The position numbers were made by a program, and so were the translations under genes. From Paramecium sonneborni (lineage: Eukaryota; Ciliophora; Oligohymenophorea; Peniculida; Parameciidae): a stretch of 64,000 bases of DNA. Every line of letters begins with the position of its first letter. The stretch's first letter is position 1. Positions 35,514 through 48,213 of this stretch are shown in pieces. The notes under the pieces were generated by a model, which saw nothing but the letters and a program-made list of their open reading frames with translations, had not been told where the DNA came from and ran no database searches. The stretch covers positions 195,864-259,863 of the forward strand of contig CAJJDN010000008.1 of the NCBI GenBank assembly GCA_905182985.1, given 5' to 3'.

Positions 35514-37274
35514 TCATTTATTGTGTAGAGAGTTTTTCAATCTTGAAGTACTGCTATATATATTTTGTTAATTTAAGGAAGTTAAAGTGTTAGCCCTTTC
35601 TTATAATGGTTTTGGCTATTAAACATCTACTTAAGAAGTGATTCCATTAGTATTAGTACCACTAAGCATCTAACTAAGAATTTCTTTAGTGTATTTAAGT
35701 CTTTTAACCATTTGATTGTTTTCACTTTCTAAAGCAGTGTTCAACATGTAGGTTGATTTAACTAATTCTTTATCAATATAAGTAACGACCTTTAATTGCT
35801 AGGTTAAAATAATTTGTGAATTATCATTAAAAATAACTTAGACAGTTTTATCTGATAATCTAAAAATGATAGCATGTTTTGCTTTCATCCATTTTTTAAC
35901 ATAAATTTTTTGCCAAAATTATTGATCAGTTTCACTAACAATTTCATTTTCAATTAAATATCCTTTAAAATGAATCATCAAAGTGGATTTTTTTTACATA
36001 TCTGGAGTTTATTCTCTAAGAGTTCCTTCTATTTCTTGTCCATTTCTATCAAAATAGATAAATTTGCTAATATAAAAATGATATATATACTCATCATTTA
36101 GCATAATCATTTTAGAACAATCATTGAAAAAGACTCCACATTATAAATTATTAAAAACATATCCCAATCCATATTTACTAGAATAATCAACCCTTGAGAA
36201 TAATGTAAATAAATACCATTTTTTGACATAAATTTATGGTTCTTAAACGACATAATTTTAATTAAGACAGTTTTCAATATTGGAACGAAGAGGAATTCTA
36301 TCCATACTAGCATATTGAGGACGTTATTTGAGATCAAGAGGACGTTTTTCAGTATTTTCAAATTTAGGTATACTGGTAGATTATTATTTTTGATATTATC
36401 TCATATATTATGAAGAAGGAGGACAAGCTAAAGTACTTAAAGGTAATAATTAAGGAATAAGACCATGAAAAAATTCATGATCTTAAATTTCTTAAAGAGT
36501 TAATCTTTTGGAGGGTTCAGTGACAAGAATCTTACTTATTAATTATCTTGCAGAATTGCTTATGATACTAGATTCAGGGAATTAATATGCATTCATTTTG
36601 ATTCTTCTATAAGTAGTTTTTACATCAGTTGTTTCAAAAGGAGGTTTACCAATTAAAAGAGTATATGCAATTACACCAAATGACCATATATCTACTTCAA
36701 AACTATGACCATTTTTAGATTCAAGAATTTCAGGTGCAATATAATTAGGAGTTCCACAAACGGTACGTTTTCTTTCACCTTCAAATTCTAATAGAGTAGC
36801 TAAACCAAAATCTCCTAATTTGACTTCCATTTTATCAGATAAAAATAGATTTCCTAATTTTAAATCTCTATGAATAACTTTATGCTTATGTAAATATTAA
36901 AGTGCAATTAATATTTACATAAGATAACATTAAACTTCAAGTTCAGTTAATCTTTTCCTTCTTTTAAGTAATTCATTCATAGTTTGATTAGTGCATAATT
37001 CCAATAATATATAAACATTTTCATCATCTTCAAAATATCTATGGAATCCCACAATATTTTGATGTTAAAGACTTCTATGTATTTTTATTTCTGACATTAA
37101 TTTTTATCTTGCTCTTGATCGTGTAAGACTTGCCTTGCTAATAATTTTACTAGCAAAAGATTATTCTCCATGTTAAAATTCATAGCATTTAGCAAAGCCT
37201 CCCTTACCCAAGAATTTACCTTTAACATATTGACGCACAGTTTTATCCTTACAAATTTCCTCTACAATATCCAT
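35514..37274 (-). CDS. PLK: Polo-like kinase
   Basis: 578-aa Ser/Thr kinase with one intron (36193-36216). The kinase domain starts near [16 protein letters not shown] and has the usual parts: [13 protein letters not shown] (catalytic loop), [20 protein letters not shown] (DFG and a Polo-type activation loop), [11 protein letters not shown], and [20 protein letters not shown]. The C-terminal half contains polo boxes: [12 protein letters not shown] and [14 protein letters not shown] mark box 1, and [20 protein letters not shown] belongs to box 2. Polo boxes dock the kinase on phosphorylated sites of basal bodies and the division machinery. In ciliates these kinases are expected to act in cell division and basal-body duplication; that role is inferred. 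Confidence 0.94.
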
Positions 37275-37300
37275 TTTTTTTTTAACGATTAAATTTAATA

Positions 37301-38389
37301 TCAGAATTTATAATCATTAGGTCTCACCAACAATGCTTCATGATTCCACTCTTTCATATGTTCTATAACTTAATTTATCATCCCTCTAAATCCTAATTTA
37401 TGATTATCAGTATTGCTTAAAAACTATCTATACTTTTTATTGTTAGATTCTCCATTAAATAGATTTATTATTGGTTTTACACACATTTGAGTTGATACTT
37501 TACAACCATTAGCTCTCTTTTCTTCTATAAACTCTGCATACAACTTTATCATAATTTTAAAAACATACTTCTAATATCTCTTTTCTATTGTAATTTTGAT
37601 TTTATTCTCCATAATATCGTCTATCAAAATCACTAAATATCCATGGATTCTCATGAGCTGTACGACCAATCATAATTCCATCTACATTTGGTAATACTTA
37701 TTCAATATGTTCAGTACATTTTATACCCCCATTCAAAGTAAATGTAATTTAAGGAAATTCTTTCTTTAATTAATAAACTAATTTAAATGTTCTTTAATAC
37801 CCCATTCGTATTTTAAAGGGGGAACTGTTCTATTTTCATGTGGATTCAAACCTTTTAAAAATGCTTTACGAGCATGCATTATAAAATGTTTCACTTCTCC
37901 TTCTTTATGGACTATTTCTATAAAATCTCTAACAAATTCATATGTGTCCAAATTATCAACTCCAAGTCTACATTTCACCGTACATGGTATTTTTACAGCT
38001 TCTTTCATTCTTTTCATACATTTAGCAACTAAATGTGGCTCTTTCATTAAACAAGCACCAAATGCTCCATCTTATACTCTTTCAGAAGGACATCCTACAT
38101 TAAGATTAATTTCATCATAGCCTGCTAATTCTGCTATTTAAGCAGCTTTTGCCAATTTTTCTGGATCATTACCTCCCAACTAACAAACAACTGGATGTTC
38201 AACTTAAGAATAGTCTAATACTAGTGGAAATGGTTTTAAAACTCGACTTAAATTTATAGCATTTTCATGAATCATCTCTGTATATAGTACACAATTCTTT
38301 GTTAGAAGTCGAAAGAACACTCTAAAGTGTTCATAAGTAATATCGATCATAGGTGCAATAGAAATTTTATGTTTGAATGCTTACTCCAT
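37301..38389 (-). CDS. tRNA-dihydrouridine synthase, DusA-like
   Basis: 346-aa FMN enzyme that reduces specific uridines in the tRNA D-loop. Introns at 37778-37800 and 37544-37568. Markers: the TIM-barrel start ISIAPMIDITYEHFRVFFRL, catalytic Cys100 in [50 protein letters not shown] (DusA signature), TLNGGIK and DGIMIGRTAHENPWIF for FMN-phosphate binding. DusA in bacteria modifies U20/U20a. I chose the start MEQAFKHKIS (38387-38389), because the in-frame ATG farther upstream would overlap the start of the divergent gene at 38427. Confidence 0.93.
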
Positions 38390-38426
38390 AAATAATTTAA
38401 TAATGTAATCTATTCGTAAATAGCGC

Positions 38427-40702
38427 ATGAATAAAATCATGTAAGTTTAAGGAGAAGTTGGTTAACATAAAGGTTATAAAGCTATAAAAATTGTATCAAA
38501 TGCTCATGAACTACTTAGAAAGAGTAAATCACTAACAAATTTCATTGGTGAACTAGCAATTCAAGATGTAAGTAAAAAACTGCTTCAAGATTAATTCAAC
38601 TCTATCAAAAGTTATGACATTCCAAAATGTGAAGATAAACCAGGTATTCAATTCAAATCAGTTCACAGCATGTATGACCTTTAAGCATTAAAAATGACAA
38701 AGTTATACAAAAAAAATGAAAGAAATGAGATTGAAAAGTAAGTTAGATCACAATTAGCTAAAGAGCCAGATAAATAATTACTTCTATCTGAAATATATGA
38801 ACAATTGGAAGACAATTCTGATGGTGAAGTTCTTAAAAAGAAATAAAAGATTAAAGAAGAATCATTAGCTACTCAGTCTAAAGAATATGATGATTCTAAA
38901 GATCAATTAACTGATCTCAAATAATGGACAAAAAAAATGAAGGAATAAAAGAAGAAGTTATAAAATAAAAAAGAAGAAAATGAAGTAGTAATACCTTCAA
39001 GAAGTAAAGAAAGAGCTTAAACTGAAATAAAAAAACCTTTAGTACGTTAATAAGGAACAAGACATTTATAAATTAATAAATCTAATTCCCCTACTAATTC
39101 TTAAGATACCCCTAAATCTTATAAGGATATTATGAAAAATGCAATATCTAAAGCTAAATAACTTAAAAGCTTAAGTCAAGATTTAAGTGTTGAGAGATCT
39201 ATTGAATAATATCTTTAAAAAGCCTCTACAGTAGCATTAAATGAATTAAAAGAGATCGGAGAATTAAATGTTGATGAAGAATAAGGTCTTTCAACTAATT
39301 TCGATTTTACGAATGAAGATATTTAAAGAATGTACAATACCCTTATAAAAGTATAAATGTCTTAATTTAAATCAGAAGCAGAAAAAGCTAAATTTTATAA
39401 AAAATAAACTTAATTAATAGCAAATAAGTTAATTTAAAAAGTTAAACAAAATGAATCAATTATTGATGCAAGAGTTACAGCTTAAGAAAAACTTAGATTA
39501 GAAACTCATGATTTTTATGATAAAATTACTTAAATCAAATAGTTATCATAATAATTGCAACAAGAAATTCAAGATATGAAAGATCCAAAATTATCAAATG
39601 GTATATAAATGAATAAATCTCGTATGTCTTTAGTCAACTAATTAATGAGTTAATAAAATAAAGAAAAAGAATTATTATAAGATTTACATGTTTTAAAAGA
39701 GAGTCGTATAGCATATAAGCACAAAATAGTTTTTAATAAGAGAACTTTAGAATAAATAGATTAGGATATTTAAATTAAAAAAAAGGAAAATAAAAATTTA
39801 AAAAAATGTCTTATCAATTTCTATTTTTAAGTTTTAAAAAATGGTTAAGATGTTAGAAACACAGGAATAGCATGGGTAATATCAAGATTAAATTCTTTAA
39901 ATGAGAAATCTACAAATCAAAGTTTTCCAGAATATTTAGACTAAAAAGCAAAAGAATATTTACTATAAGTATAATTAATATATAATAAAGAAAGCAACTA
40001 TGTTATAAGAAATAGAACAGTTAGAAAAAGAATTAAGTGAATCCTTTAAATAATATAAATAAGAATAATCCCTCGATAATAGTTTAGCAATTTTACAGCA
40101 AAGCATATCTCATAATGATTCTTTAGAGATATCATCCTTACCTTCTATATTTCCTTATGATAGTAATAAAATATCAGCCATAGATCTGACATAGGCAAGA
40201 TAAGAAGCAACTAAAAGTAGTCGAAATACTTATTAACTTGATAAATTAGGTCCAATCACTTTAGGTTTAACAAATGAAGATCTTGAGAACTTAGAAAATA
40301 TGTTAGCAAGATTAAATTAAAAAAATTTACCTATAACAAATGGGACTCTTATTTATAGAGAAACTCAAAAAAAAATAAAGCAGCATCTAAAATAATAAGG
40401 ATCTATGGATGTTTCTCAAATTAATGATTCATCAACTATATTAAAAGAATAAGCGATACATTCTTATGATAAATGCAATTCTTAATTAAATAAGATAAAA
40501 ATAAAAGTATATCTTAAAATAAATAAAGCTTTTACATTTAGATGATGAATAGGTAACTAGAATAATGAAAGAATTTGACTATAAAAATTATAGTAAACGA
40601 TTTAGCATAGATCCAATAACTGTAATATCTTGTTTAGTTGGAGGAGCAAGATGTGATAGAGAGATTGTTAAATAAGGAATGAAGAAAACTCATTATGATT
40701 GA
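38427..40702 (+). CDS. Coiled-coil protein, 743 aa
   Basis: Not assigned. Introns at 39969-39990 and 40507-40528 (22 nt each). After an ordered N-terminal segment (KIVSNAHELLRKSKSLTNFI, IPKCEDKPGIQFKSVHSMYD) it turns into Lys/Glu/Gln-rich coiled coil with Ser/Thr-Pro patches (NSPTNSQDTPKSYKD). A C-terminal ordered segment follows (TRIMKEFDYKNYSKRFSIDP, TVISCLVGGARCDREIV). Length and layout resemble axonemal or basal-body coiled-coil proteins, but no family signature is seen. Its ATG lies 37 bp from the dihydrouridine synthase ATG on the other strand, so the two must share a tiny promoter region. Confidence 0.8.
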
Positions 40703-40784
40703 AATAGAGTACTTGATTACATTTAATTTTAATTAAATAAATTAATCATAAATTTACGTATAGAAAATTATTATGAAAATTGAT

Positions 40785-43186
40785 TCAGCTCCATAATTCA
40801 TCATCTAATTTTTATTTAACCCTCTTTTATTAAGGAATAAGTTAATTACTAGATTTGGAAGGTTTGGAAATCAATTTGCTTATAATTTCTTAATTTTTTT
40901 AATTAGGGGATTCATATTAAATTTTTTAAAGTTGTTTTTTAGGAGATCCCTCTTTTTCTGATAATATAATTTATAGTTTTTATAACTCTTAAGCTACCAT
41001 AGATAGAGAATTTCCATTAGCCGGCTTAGTTAGTTAGGCAAGAATAATATCAACAGATTCTATAATAATTAAATAATATATACTTTTTGCTTAGTCAATG
41101 GTATTATCATTTTCATATTTTTATACCTGATTTTAAAGAGAGGTAACTTCTTTTTTATATCTTTCTTGATCCATTCTACTTATTTTCAAATCTAATTATA
41201 ATTTATTATTGATTTCTATTTAATTTTTCAATTCATATTGAGACACAGCTTCAGATGGGTGATGATTAATTGATTATTATGGTAATGTTTAAATATAACT
41301 GTTTGAAGAAGGATCAGCTACTAATAACATTTTAGATGATGGCATTTCTGCCAAGAGCAATTACTATTTTGTATTGATTGTTGTTTAATTTGAATTTATA
41401 ACAAAATTAGTTGGAATTTCTAAATTATTTTATTTAATAATATCTTCTAATTATTCTACTCTTGATTATTTAGTTTATATTATATCTTCTAATTCTTTTT
41501 ATAATTTTTCATAAGCATCTAATTCTTCCTGTAATTATAAAATTGTTTCATCTCTTTCATTAAGTCTATTAGTTAAAGCAATCATGATATCTCTTTATTT
41601 TAATAATAATTATTTATATTTATCTGTCTATGCTTTATCTTCTTCAATATTTTATCTCTCTTTTTCTAATTCTTGCAATTTCTCTTAATATTATTCTCTA
41701 ATCAATTTTTGTTATTTTTCTAAAGCATTTTAAAATTATGGAGTTTCTTCTATTTTTTATCCTCCAACAAGCATCTAAGAATTCAAAGCTGAAATCTTCT
41801 CTTCCAATTATTTTCTCAATTATCTCTCTTAATCTAAATCTTTGCTTCTTTATTCATATGCACTTTAGACTTCTTATTTATCTTCTAATGCTTTTTACCT
41901 TTCTCTTTCTAATTCTGAGACATTACCATCTAAAGGTAGTTTAGTTCTTTCATCTAATTCTTATTTTAATTTTTATATTTCTAATTAATATTTTCTAAGT
42001 AATGCTCCTTGATCTTGATCTTAATTAACCATAGGTGTATTTTTTATATTTTTAGCTCTATTTGCAAATTTTAAAGTAGATAAAGATTCATTGAATGCAT
42101 CAATAGCGGGAGATATCATAGCCATAAATGTAGTTTTACAGTTTCCTCCTAATGAATCTTCTAATAATCTTGTTATTTTAGAATCTCTATATGGAATATG
42201 TGATTTTGGTTATTTTGCTTCAGTTAATGCAGAAATGACATTTCCTAAAGCAGAAAGAGATTAATTTATTTTTTTTGATTCTTCTAAACGAATGCCTGTA
42301 GCTCCTGTTACTCTTACTCTTTCACTACCAGCTAAATCTACTAAATTTAATTTTCCAACTCTTGCTCTTTTACCTTCAATTGTTTCTTCTATTTACTCAA
42401 CTGTAATTATAAAAACAGCATGACTTCTTGATGATGTATCATTCATTCTGGTGCTTGCAGTAACTCTTTTAGCATTACCTCTTCGCATTAATTAATAGAT
42501 TTCAGGTGGAGAACGAACAGCCCATTCTGATAAATTTTCAACAAAGACTCCTCTTTTTTTATCTTCTCTTATATTTAACTATTAATGATCAGGTCTAAGA
42601 AGGTCGCTAATAGATTCATTATAAATTTATAAATATGATGCTCTAACCATGAATGTAGTACTAGAATTAGATTTCATTTAAATGTGGGTAAAAATACTAT
42701 GGAGGGATCGAGGAATGATTCCTAGTTAATCAGAATTGGGAGTAAAAGAAAATCCATGCATTGTGTAAGTTTTTCCAGTTCCGGTCTAACCATAAGCCAT
42801 AATGGTGGAATTATATCCCTTGGATAGGTATTCCATAGAGTACTTAGAGTGTAGAATCGACAGATAGGGCAGCAGTGGTCTCATAGACTTCAACCTAAGT
42901 GCTCTCTTGATCATAAACATAATCAAATGTAAATTAATGGATGGTATAATTGGCTGGATTTTAAACAAAAGCTTCTAGATCTTCATCAGGAACCATTTCG
43001 ATAGCATGATAATCAAAGATACATAATTATTAATGGTCTGGGGCTGCTTAAACCTTTTGATTTAAGTAACAATATACTTACAGTTGATATAAATTTGCCA
43101 TCTTTGATTTCTCTCGCCATAGGGGGTCTAACCCTTATGACAACTCTAAGATTTTCATTTGAACCGTCTTTATCTCTTGGTTTCAT
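40785..43186 (-). CDS. Kinesin with N-terminal motor, 774 aa
   Basis: ATP-driven microtubule motor. Introns at 43054-43081, 42819-42843 and 41060-41083; the second falls just before the P-loop. Motor residues: [12 protein letters not shown]-loop [14 protein letters not shown], switch [10 protein letters not shown], switch [12 protein letters not shown], and [14 protein letters not shown]. The motor ends near [12 protein letters not shown], followed by a coiled-coil stalk ([38 protein letters not shown]) and a less ordered tail rich in Gln, Ser and Lys. An N-terminal motor with stalk implies plus-end movement. I could not fix the subfamily by eye; the insert between the first strand and the P-loop is long. 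Confidence 0.95.
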
Positions 43187-43318
43187 TTTTATGTCTTAGC
43201 AATAATAAATAATAAAAAATAAACAATATTTAAAACTTAATCATTACAAGAAGTCTAACAAATAAGTCAAGATAGCTTAATTACAAAAAATTTATAATAT
43301 CATAATTATTTTTAAATT

Positions 43319-45163
43319 TCATTTATTCTTTTGTAATATCTTTTTACTTAGAAAGTATCCTCCTGTCAATGTAAAAGCCAGGAGTGAAATAACACTAAAT
43401 ACTTCAAGAATTGGTAAGCCATTTTATTTTTTCAACTATTGAATCTGAAAGTCGGAATAACCAAAGGGACTAAAAGCTTTAGTAACAAATAGTATACTTT
43501 TGATGCAAAATTTCGTTTACTTTATTAATTTAGGTCCAAAATGGTACTTGATCATCATATGAAAAAATTGGAATGAGTTGAGCAGTTTCAAAGTTGCAAT
43601 TTTAATCAATAAGTAAAAAGTCTATAATGCTCAATCTTCTCTTTTCTATTTATTATTCAGCTTCCATCTCATCATATAGACTTATAGCATAAGTCTTATT
43701 TTAAATAGTTGTAATAATGAGTGGGAGGTTGGCAAATTATTTTTCAAGTTGACCCTTTGAGATAAGAAAAAATTTACATGTTTAATTCTGGTGACGATGG
43801 CAATATGAAATACTTTTCTATCAATATTTTTTTAAACAGAAGACCAAGAATCCTTTCTATTTTATTCTTTAAAAGTATCAGATAGTTTAATTTCGATTCC
43901 AATATAACACAACAGCTTATAGGCTTCTTTGTAATTAAAGAAGGAAAAGGCACTTGGATATCATGATTTGAATACTTCCACATTGCCAACCATTGGTTTA
44001 AGGTTATATCTTATTCCTATGGATAATATTAATTTAGATGAGGAAAATTAGTTCTACACATCACTGGATAAAATATATCATCAAATTATTTTTGATTGAT
44101 AGTATTGCCCTTTTATGATTGTGAATTGGATCTGATTTCGAATATTTATCTCAATTTAGATAAAGCAATCTCACTCAATTCTACAGTTTGACCAGCATCC
44201 TAATCAAATATTAATCTAATTGCTTTTAAATTAATACTCATTTGTAAACATACTTTCATCTAATGTTAAATCATCTCTATATCTAAAAAAACGTAATATA
44301 GTCCAACAGATTTAAATCTTCATTAATTCTATTCCTCTTTTTTATAATGCTATAAATCCTTCTAAAGTAATCACTCTTTTATTTGAATTATCATGTAATT
44401 CTTCTTCTATCATATCTTTTATTCCAGCAATATCGCTATAATCTAATTGTCTCTTAAACACTTTTTTTTAAAACTTTTCTAATTCTGTATCACTCCATAC
44501 TCCATCTCCATCTCTATCACAAATTCTAAAAATTCTGGTTAATGCTTTCCTAAATCCTTCTGTTAATGATTTATCTGCAATACTATATATTGGAGCTAAA
44601 GGATAAAGAAATGATCTCTAAGCACAATTTATTACATCATATATTCCCTACTTTTTTGAAGATGAACATTCTATTCCCATTTCAACTGACTATATTAATT
44701 CAATTTAATACGTTGAAGTCTTTCACTAATTGTTTAATAACTTTGAAAATCCTATGATAATCTTTATCTTCTTCCTAACCTAATAAATCTAGTTTGTTTC
44801 CTACTATTATTACAGGTTATTTATATCCTTTTTCTCTTAATTCCTTTAACCAAAATCTCTTTAATCTTTCACTTGATCCATCATCATTAATTGCGTACAT
44901 TAACAGAATTACATCAGCAACTTAAACCTCTTCAGGTAATTAATGTGGAGCACATTTAGTATCGATCAAAGTAGTTATACATTCAGGATGATTAAGCACA
45001 TCTAATGGTATATTTATTGGTGGATGCTTCTCTTATACACATTCTTTGTTTGAAATTTAATTTATTATTGCTGATACAAATGACGATTTACCAACACCAC
45101 CTTATATTTATCAAATTTCTTACTATCTCCTATTACTACAAGTTTGAAATCTCTTTTCTTCAT
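43319..45163 (-). CDS. MIRO: Mitochondrial Rho GTPase (Miro/Gem1)
   Basis: 567 aa, tail-anchored outer mitochondrial membrane GTPase that links mitochondria to motors and to the ER. Six introns of 22-28 nt. N-terminal GTPase: P-loop VVIGDSGVGKSSFV, VILLMYAINDD, NKLDLLG. Two EF-hand pairs: RICDRDGDGVWSDTELEKF with the hidden partner YSDIAGIKDMIEEE and LTLEGFIALQKRGIE, then IFDQDAGQTVELSEI. The C-terminal GTPase-like domain (KEAYKLLCYIGIEIKLSDTF onward) lacks a P-loop and looks degenerate. The protein ends in a membrane helix (FSVISLLAFTLTGGYFL) and a short basic tail, as in other Miro proteins. A neighbouring kinesin is suggestive but not evidence of a joint role. Confidence 0.91.
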
Positions 45164-45649
45164 TTTTATTTATATATATAATTATCAATTTACAATTATA
45201 CCTAATTAATTTGTATTTGTGGTTCACTTTATTCAAAAAAATAATGCCTTATTATAAATTAACTGTATTTTCTATAATTCTCATTTATAAAAATTCTCAA
45301 AATCTTAATATAATTCTACTATTATATCATTTATTTCTATAGTTTTCCATAATTTACTCTACATACTAAGAATCTATATTCTTTATCTGACCAATCCTTT
45401 AATATTAATAACTATAAAAAATACAAGATAAAATTAAATACAAACTTTTAAAATTATTTTTTATGTTTATTATACTAAATCTTAAATTTTGTTAATTGAA
45501 TACAAAAATAGTTTTTCATCACCATTTTAAAATTATATTCAATTTTTGAATTTATTTTTACTCATATGGTACTAATATTCAATAACAATTTAACTCACTA
45601 ATTCCTTAATTTTCACAATACTTTATATGATTTTCTTAGATATAAAATT
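45164..45649. other. Divergent intergenic region
   Basis: Between the starts of Miro (minus) and the gene at 45650 (plus); expected to contain both promoters. A/T-rich, no protein-like frame seen. Confidence 0.55.
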
Positions 45650-47583
45650 ATGATTAATAATATGATAATAAAAAACAACGAATAAAGAGCATCAATAATT
45701 AAATCAAATATAACATTAGTTAGTCCAGTTAGAAAGTAATTAAGATTTTACTTCTATTTAGATCCTCATCTATATTTTTAACAACATCTAATTAGAATAT
45801 AATGAGCTTTAAAGAAATCAGTCCTAAATAATAAGAGTTGAATCGCGTTCTCAATTTTAATATAAATCACTCATAATCTGCTAATTCATCCATGTACTCT
45901 ATTGAATAGGCCCCTAACTAAAATAAAATCAAAAATAGAGTAAATTTAGTAGATATAAGTTCAAAATTTCTGTAACTTGATGAAGAAATAATAGAAGTTT
46001 ATAATGAATTTGAAAAAAATTATAGATCTATTAATTAGTTAGAGAAATTAGAACCCATTTCTTATTAGACTAATTAATATTTAGAGGTAAAACGTAAAAG
46101 CAAAAATTAATTAATTCAAACTCAAGATGATTTAATACAGTCAGATTTGATGCATGGAGATTAGAATAGAATTAAAATAAATCGTTTTAAATTCAATTAT
46201 TATAGAATGAAACTGAGAGGTAAAGTATCACCAATACATGTATTCTTTAATATTCCAGATAGAGTTTAAACATCTTCTCTTAAAATATTTTTATCAACAA
46301 AAGCAGAATTTCCTACAAAATTTAATGCTGAATACAATATTCATTCTAGATTTGCAAAAATCTATTCAGAAAAAAATTAACACTATTTTAGTGAAGAATA
46401 TTTATTTATCACTCTCTATTCTGAAGTTGATTTTGAATTCTCTATCAGCTTTTCGTTTGGTAATTCATCAACTATTAAATCTCCTATTAAATAATAACTT
46501 GAACCTTCTGAAGAAATTTAAGATACTTTCCCACTAACTCATAAAATTCAACCCAAAGATAAGATAATAGGTAATCTTTAAGTAGCACATCATTAAGTAA
46601 GCCATAGATTGAATAAGATTCTTTCAGTATAATCAGAAAGATTACAAAAATAAAAAATGGCTAAATCTATGAGATAGTCTCTAATCGAAGATAAATAATT
46701 AGATAAAATATCAAAATTATTAGTAAAGGATTAAATAATTCAATTTAGAGAAATTGAAAAATAAATTAAGTAAAAAAGAGCTCTTGTATAATTTGCTTAA
46801 AAAAACTGGATACAAATTTTTGGTTTATTTTTAATTACTGAATACATATTTTCTTGTTTATAAGAGTAAAGAAGAAAGTAAAAAATTGCTGCCAAAGGAA
46901 AACTTTTAGTTTGGGCATTAAAAACAAAAGCATTAATAGATGTTAAAGAATATGGTGTCAATGCAAAAGAGAGGACAATATTTAAATGTAGATGTGTTAT
47001 GAATAGTTTTGCTAATATAATTAGATCAAAAACAAAATATAAAGCAGAATTTGTAATAACTAAATTTATGGATAGAATTCTTCTTTTTCTTACAATCTTA
47101 AATAAACATTAAAGCACACTTAATAAAGGTAGACAAATTTATAATTTTTTATTTTAGTTATATTTATTTAGAGGAAGTTTCGTCTTCTCAAAACTAAAAA
47201 GAGATAGTTTAAAGATAAGTTTTGGAAATTAATTAAAGAAAATATTGCTGATATCCTTTTTGATTTAAGAAGATAAAAAGAAAACCAATTCTTTTTTGAA
47301 AAGCAACAAGTAATAATTGATGTGTAAGTTGAAATCCTGTAACTTTAGCCCAACAATGAATTAAGTGATTGACGAATACAATAAAAAATAAAGAGTACTT
47401 TGGATCGAATATATTTAGCATACATATTTAGAAAAGGATTAAAAAAGAGTAATGTAAATTATTAACTAGAAAATCCATGAAACTGCACTAAACCTAAAAG
47501 AACCTAAAATCTATGACTTGCCAAATAGAAATGAACTTAGTCTACTTATAGAATAATATGCCAAATTGAAAAAATTACTTTGA
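45650..47583 (+). CDS. Hypothetical protein, 617 aa
   Basis: Not recognised. Introns at 45736-45761, 47129-47157 and 47323-47347. A disordered Asn/Ser/Gln start leads to helical stretches (EIIEVYNEFEKNYRSINQLE). A middle domain has mixed hydrophobic/polar content (AEFPTKFNAEYNIHSRFAKI, YLFITLYSEVDFEFSISFSF), which could be a beta-rich fold. Later parts are basic helices (RKFRLLKTKKRQFKDKFWKL) and IQ-like segments, and the end is helical (NELSLLIEQYAKLKKLL). The last intron is required to reach the protein-like C-terminus VIDEYNKKQRVLWIEY. No signal or membrane segment. Function unknown. Confidence 0.75.
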
Positions 47584-48213
47584 TTATAAAATTTATTTTA
47601 TAATTACTATATTTACAAAAAACTAGATCCAACTTTAATGAGATTCACACACAAAAGGATATTGAATAAATAATTAAATTAAAATAGAAGCTAAGTCTAA
47701 AAATATCTTCATTTCTAAGTTGACAATTAAGTCATTAATAAGAAGAGAAAGTGATTTTCGTGTCTTAGTAAATTTAATCCATAATTAAATTAATTGATAT
47801 GACTATAAGTAGAAATTTTAAAATTATTTTTAAACATAAAGTTCAATTTTTTTATCGATTTCGTTATGAATCATAATTAAGATTTAAAATGAATAAAAAA
47901 AATCATCCTAAAATTTATTAAAATTAATATAATTGATTAAATAAACTTTTTTTAAAGTTGAAATTTAGAAACATTAACTTTCAATATGATTAATCTGATT
48001 TTTGTTATCAAAATAATATTATTTAGATGAAATCATTAAATTGAAAAGCGAAATGTTTAAAGCACAATTTTAAATAAAATAGAATTGAATTCTAATTAAT
48101 TTAAAGAATTTATTGTTGATTTTATCTATAATCAATTAGACTACAATATTAATTATAATAGTTAAGTTTTATTTAAAAGATCTTAATAATAATAATTAAT
48201 TAAAAATAATAAA
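47584..48213. other. Intergenic region, 630 bp
   Basis: Between two plus-strand genes. A 38-codon plus frame begins at 47638 (MRFTHKRILNKQLNQN) and ends with TGA 47752, but it is too short to support. The rest is low-complexity A/T without a protein-like frame. Confidence 0.5.
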
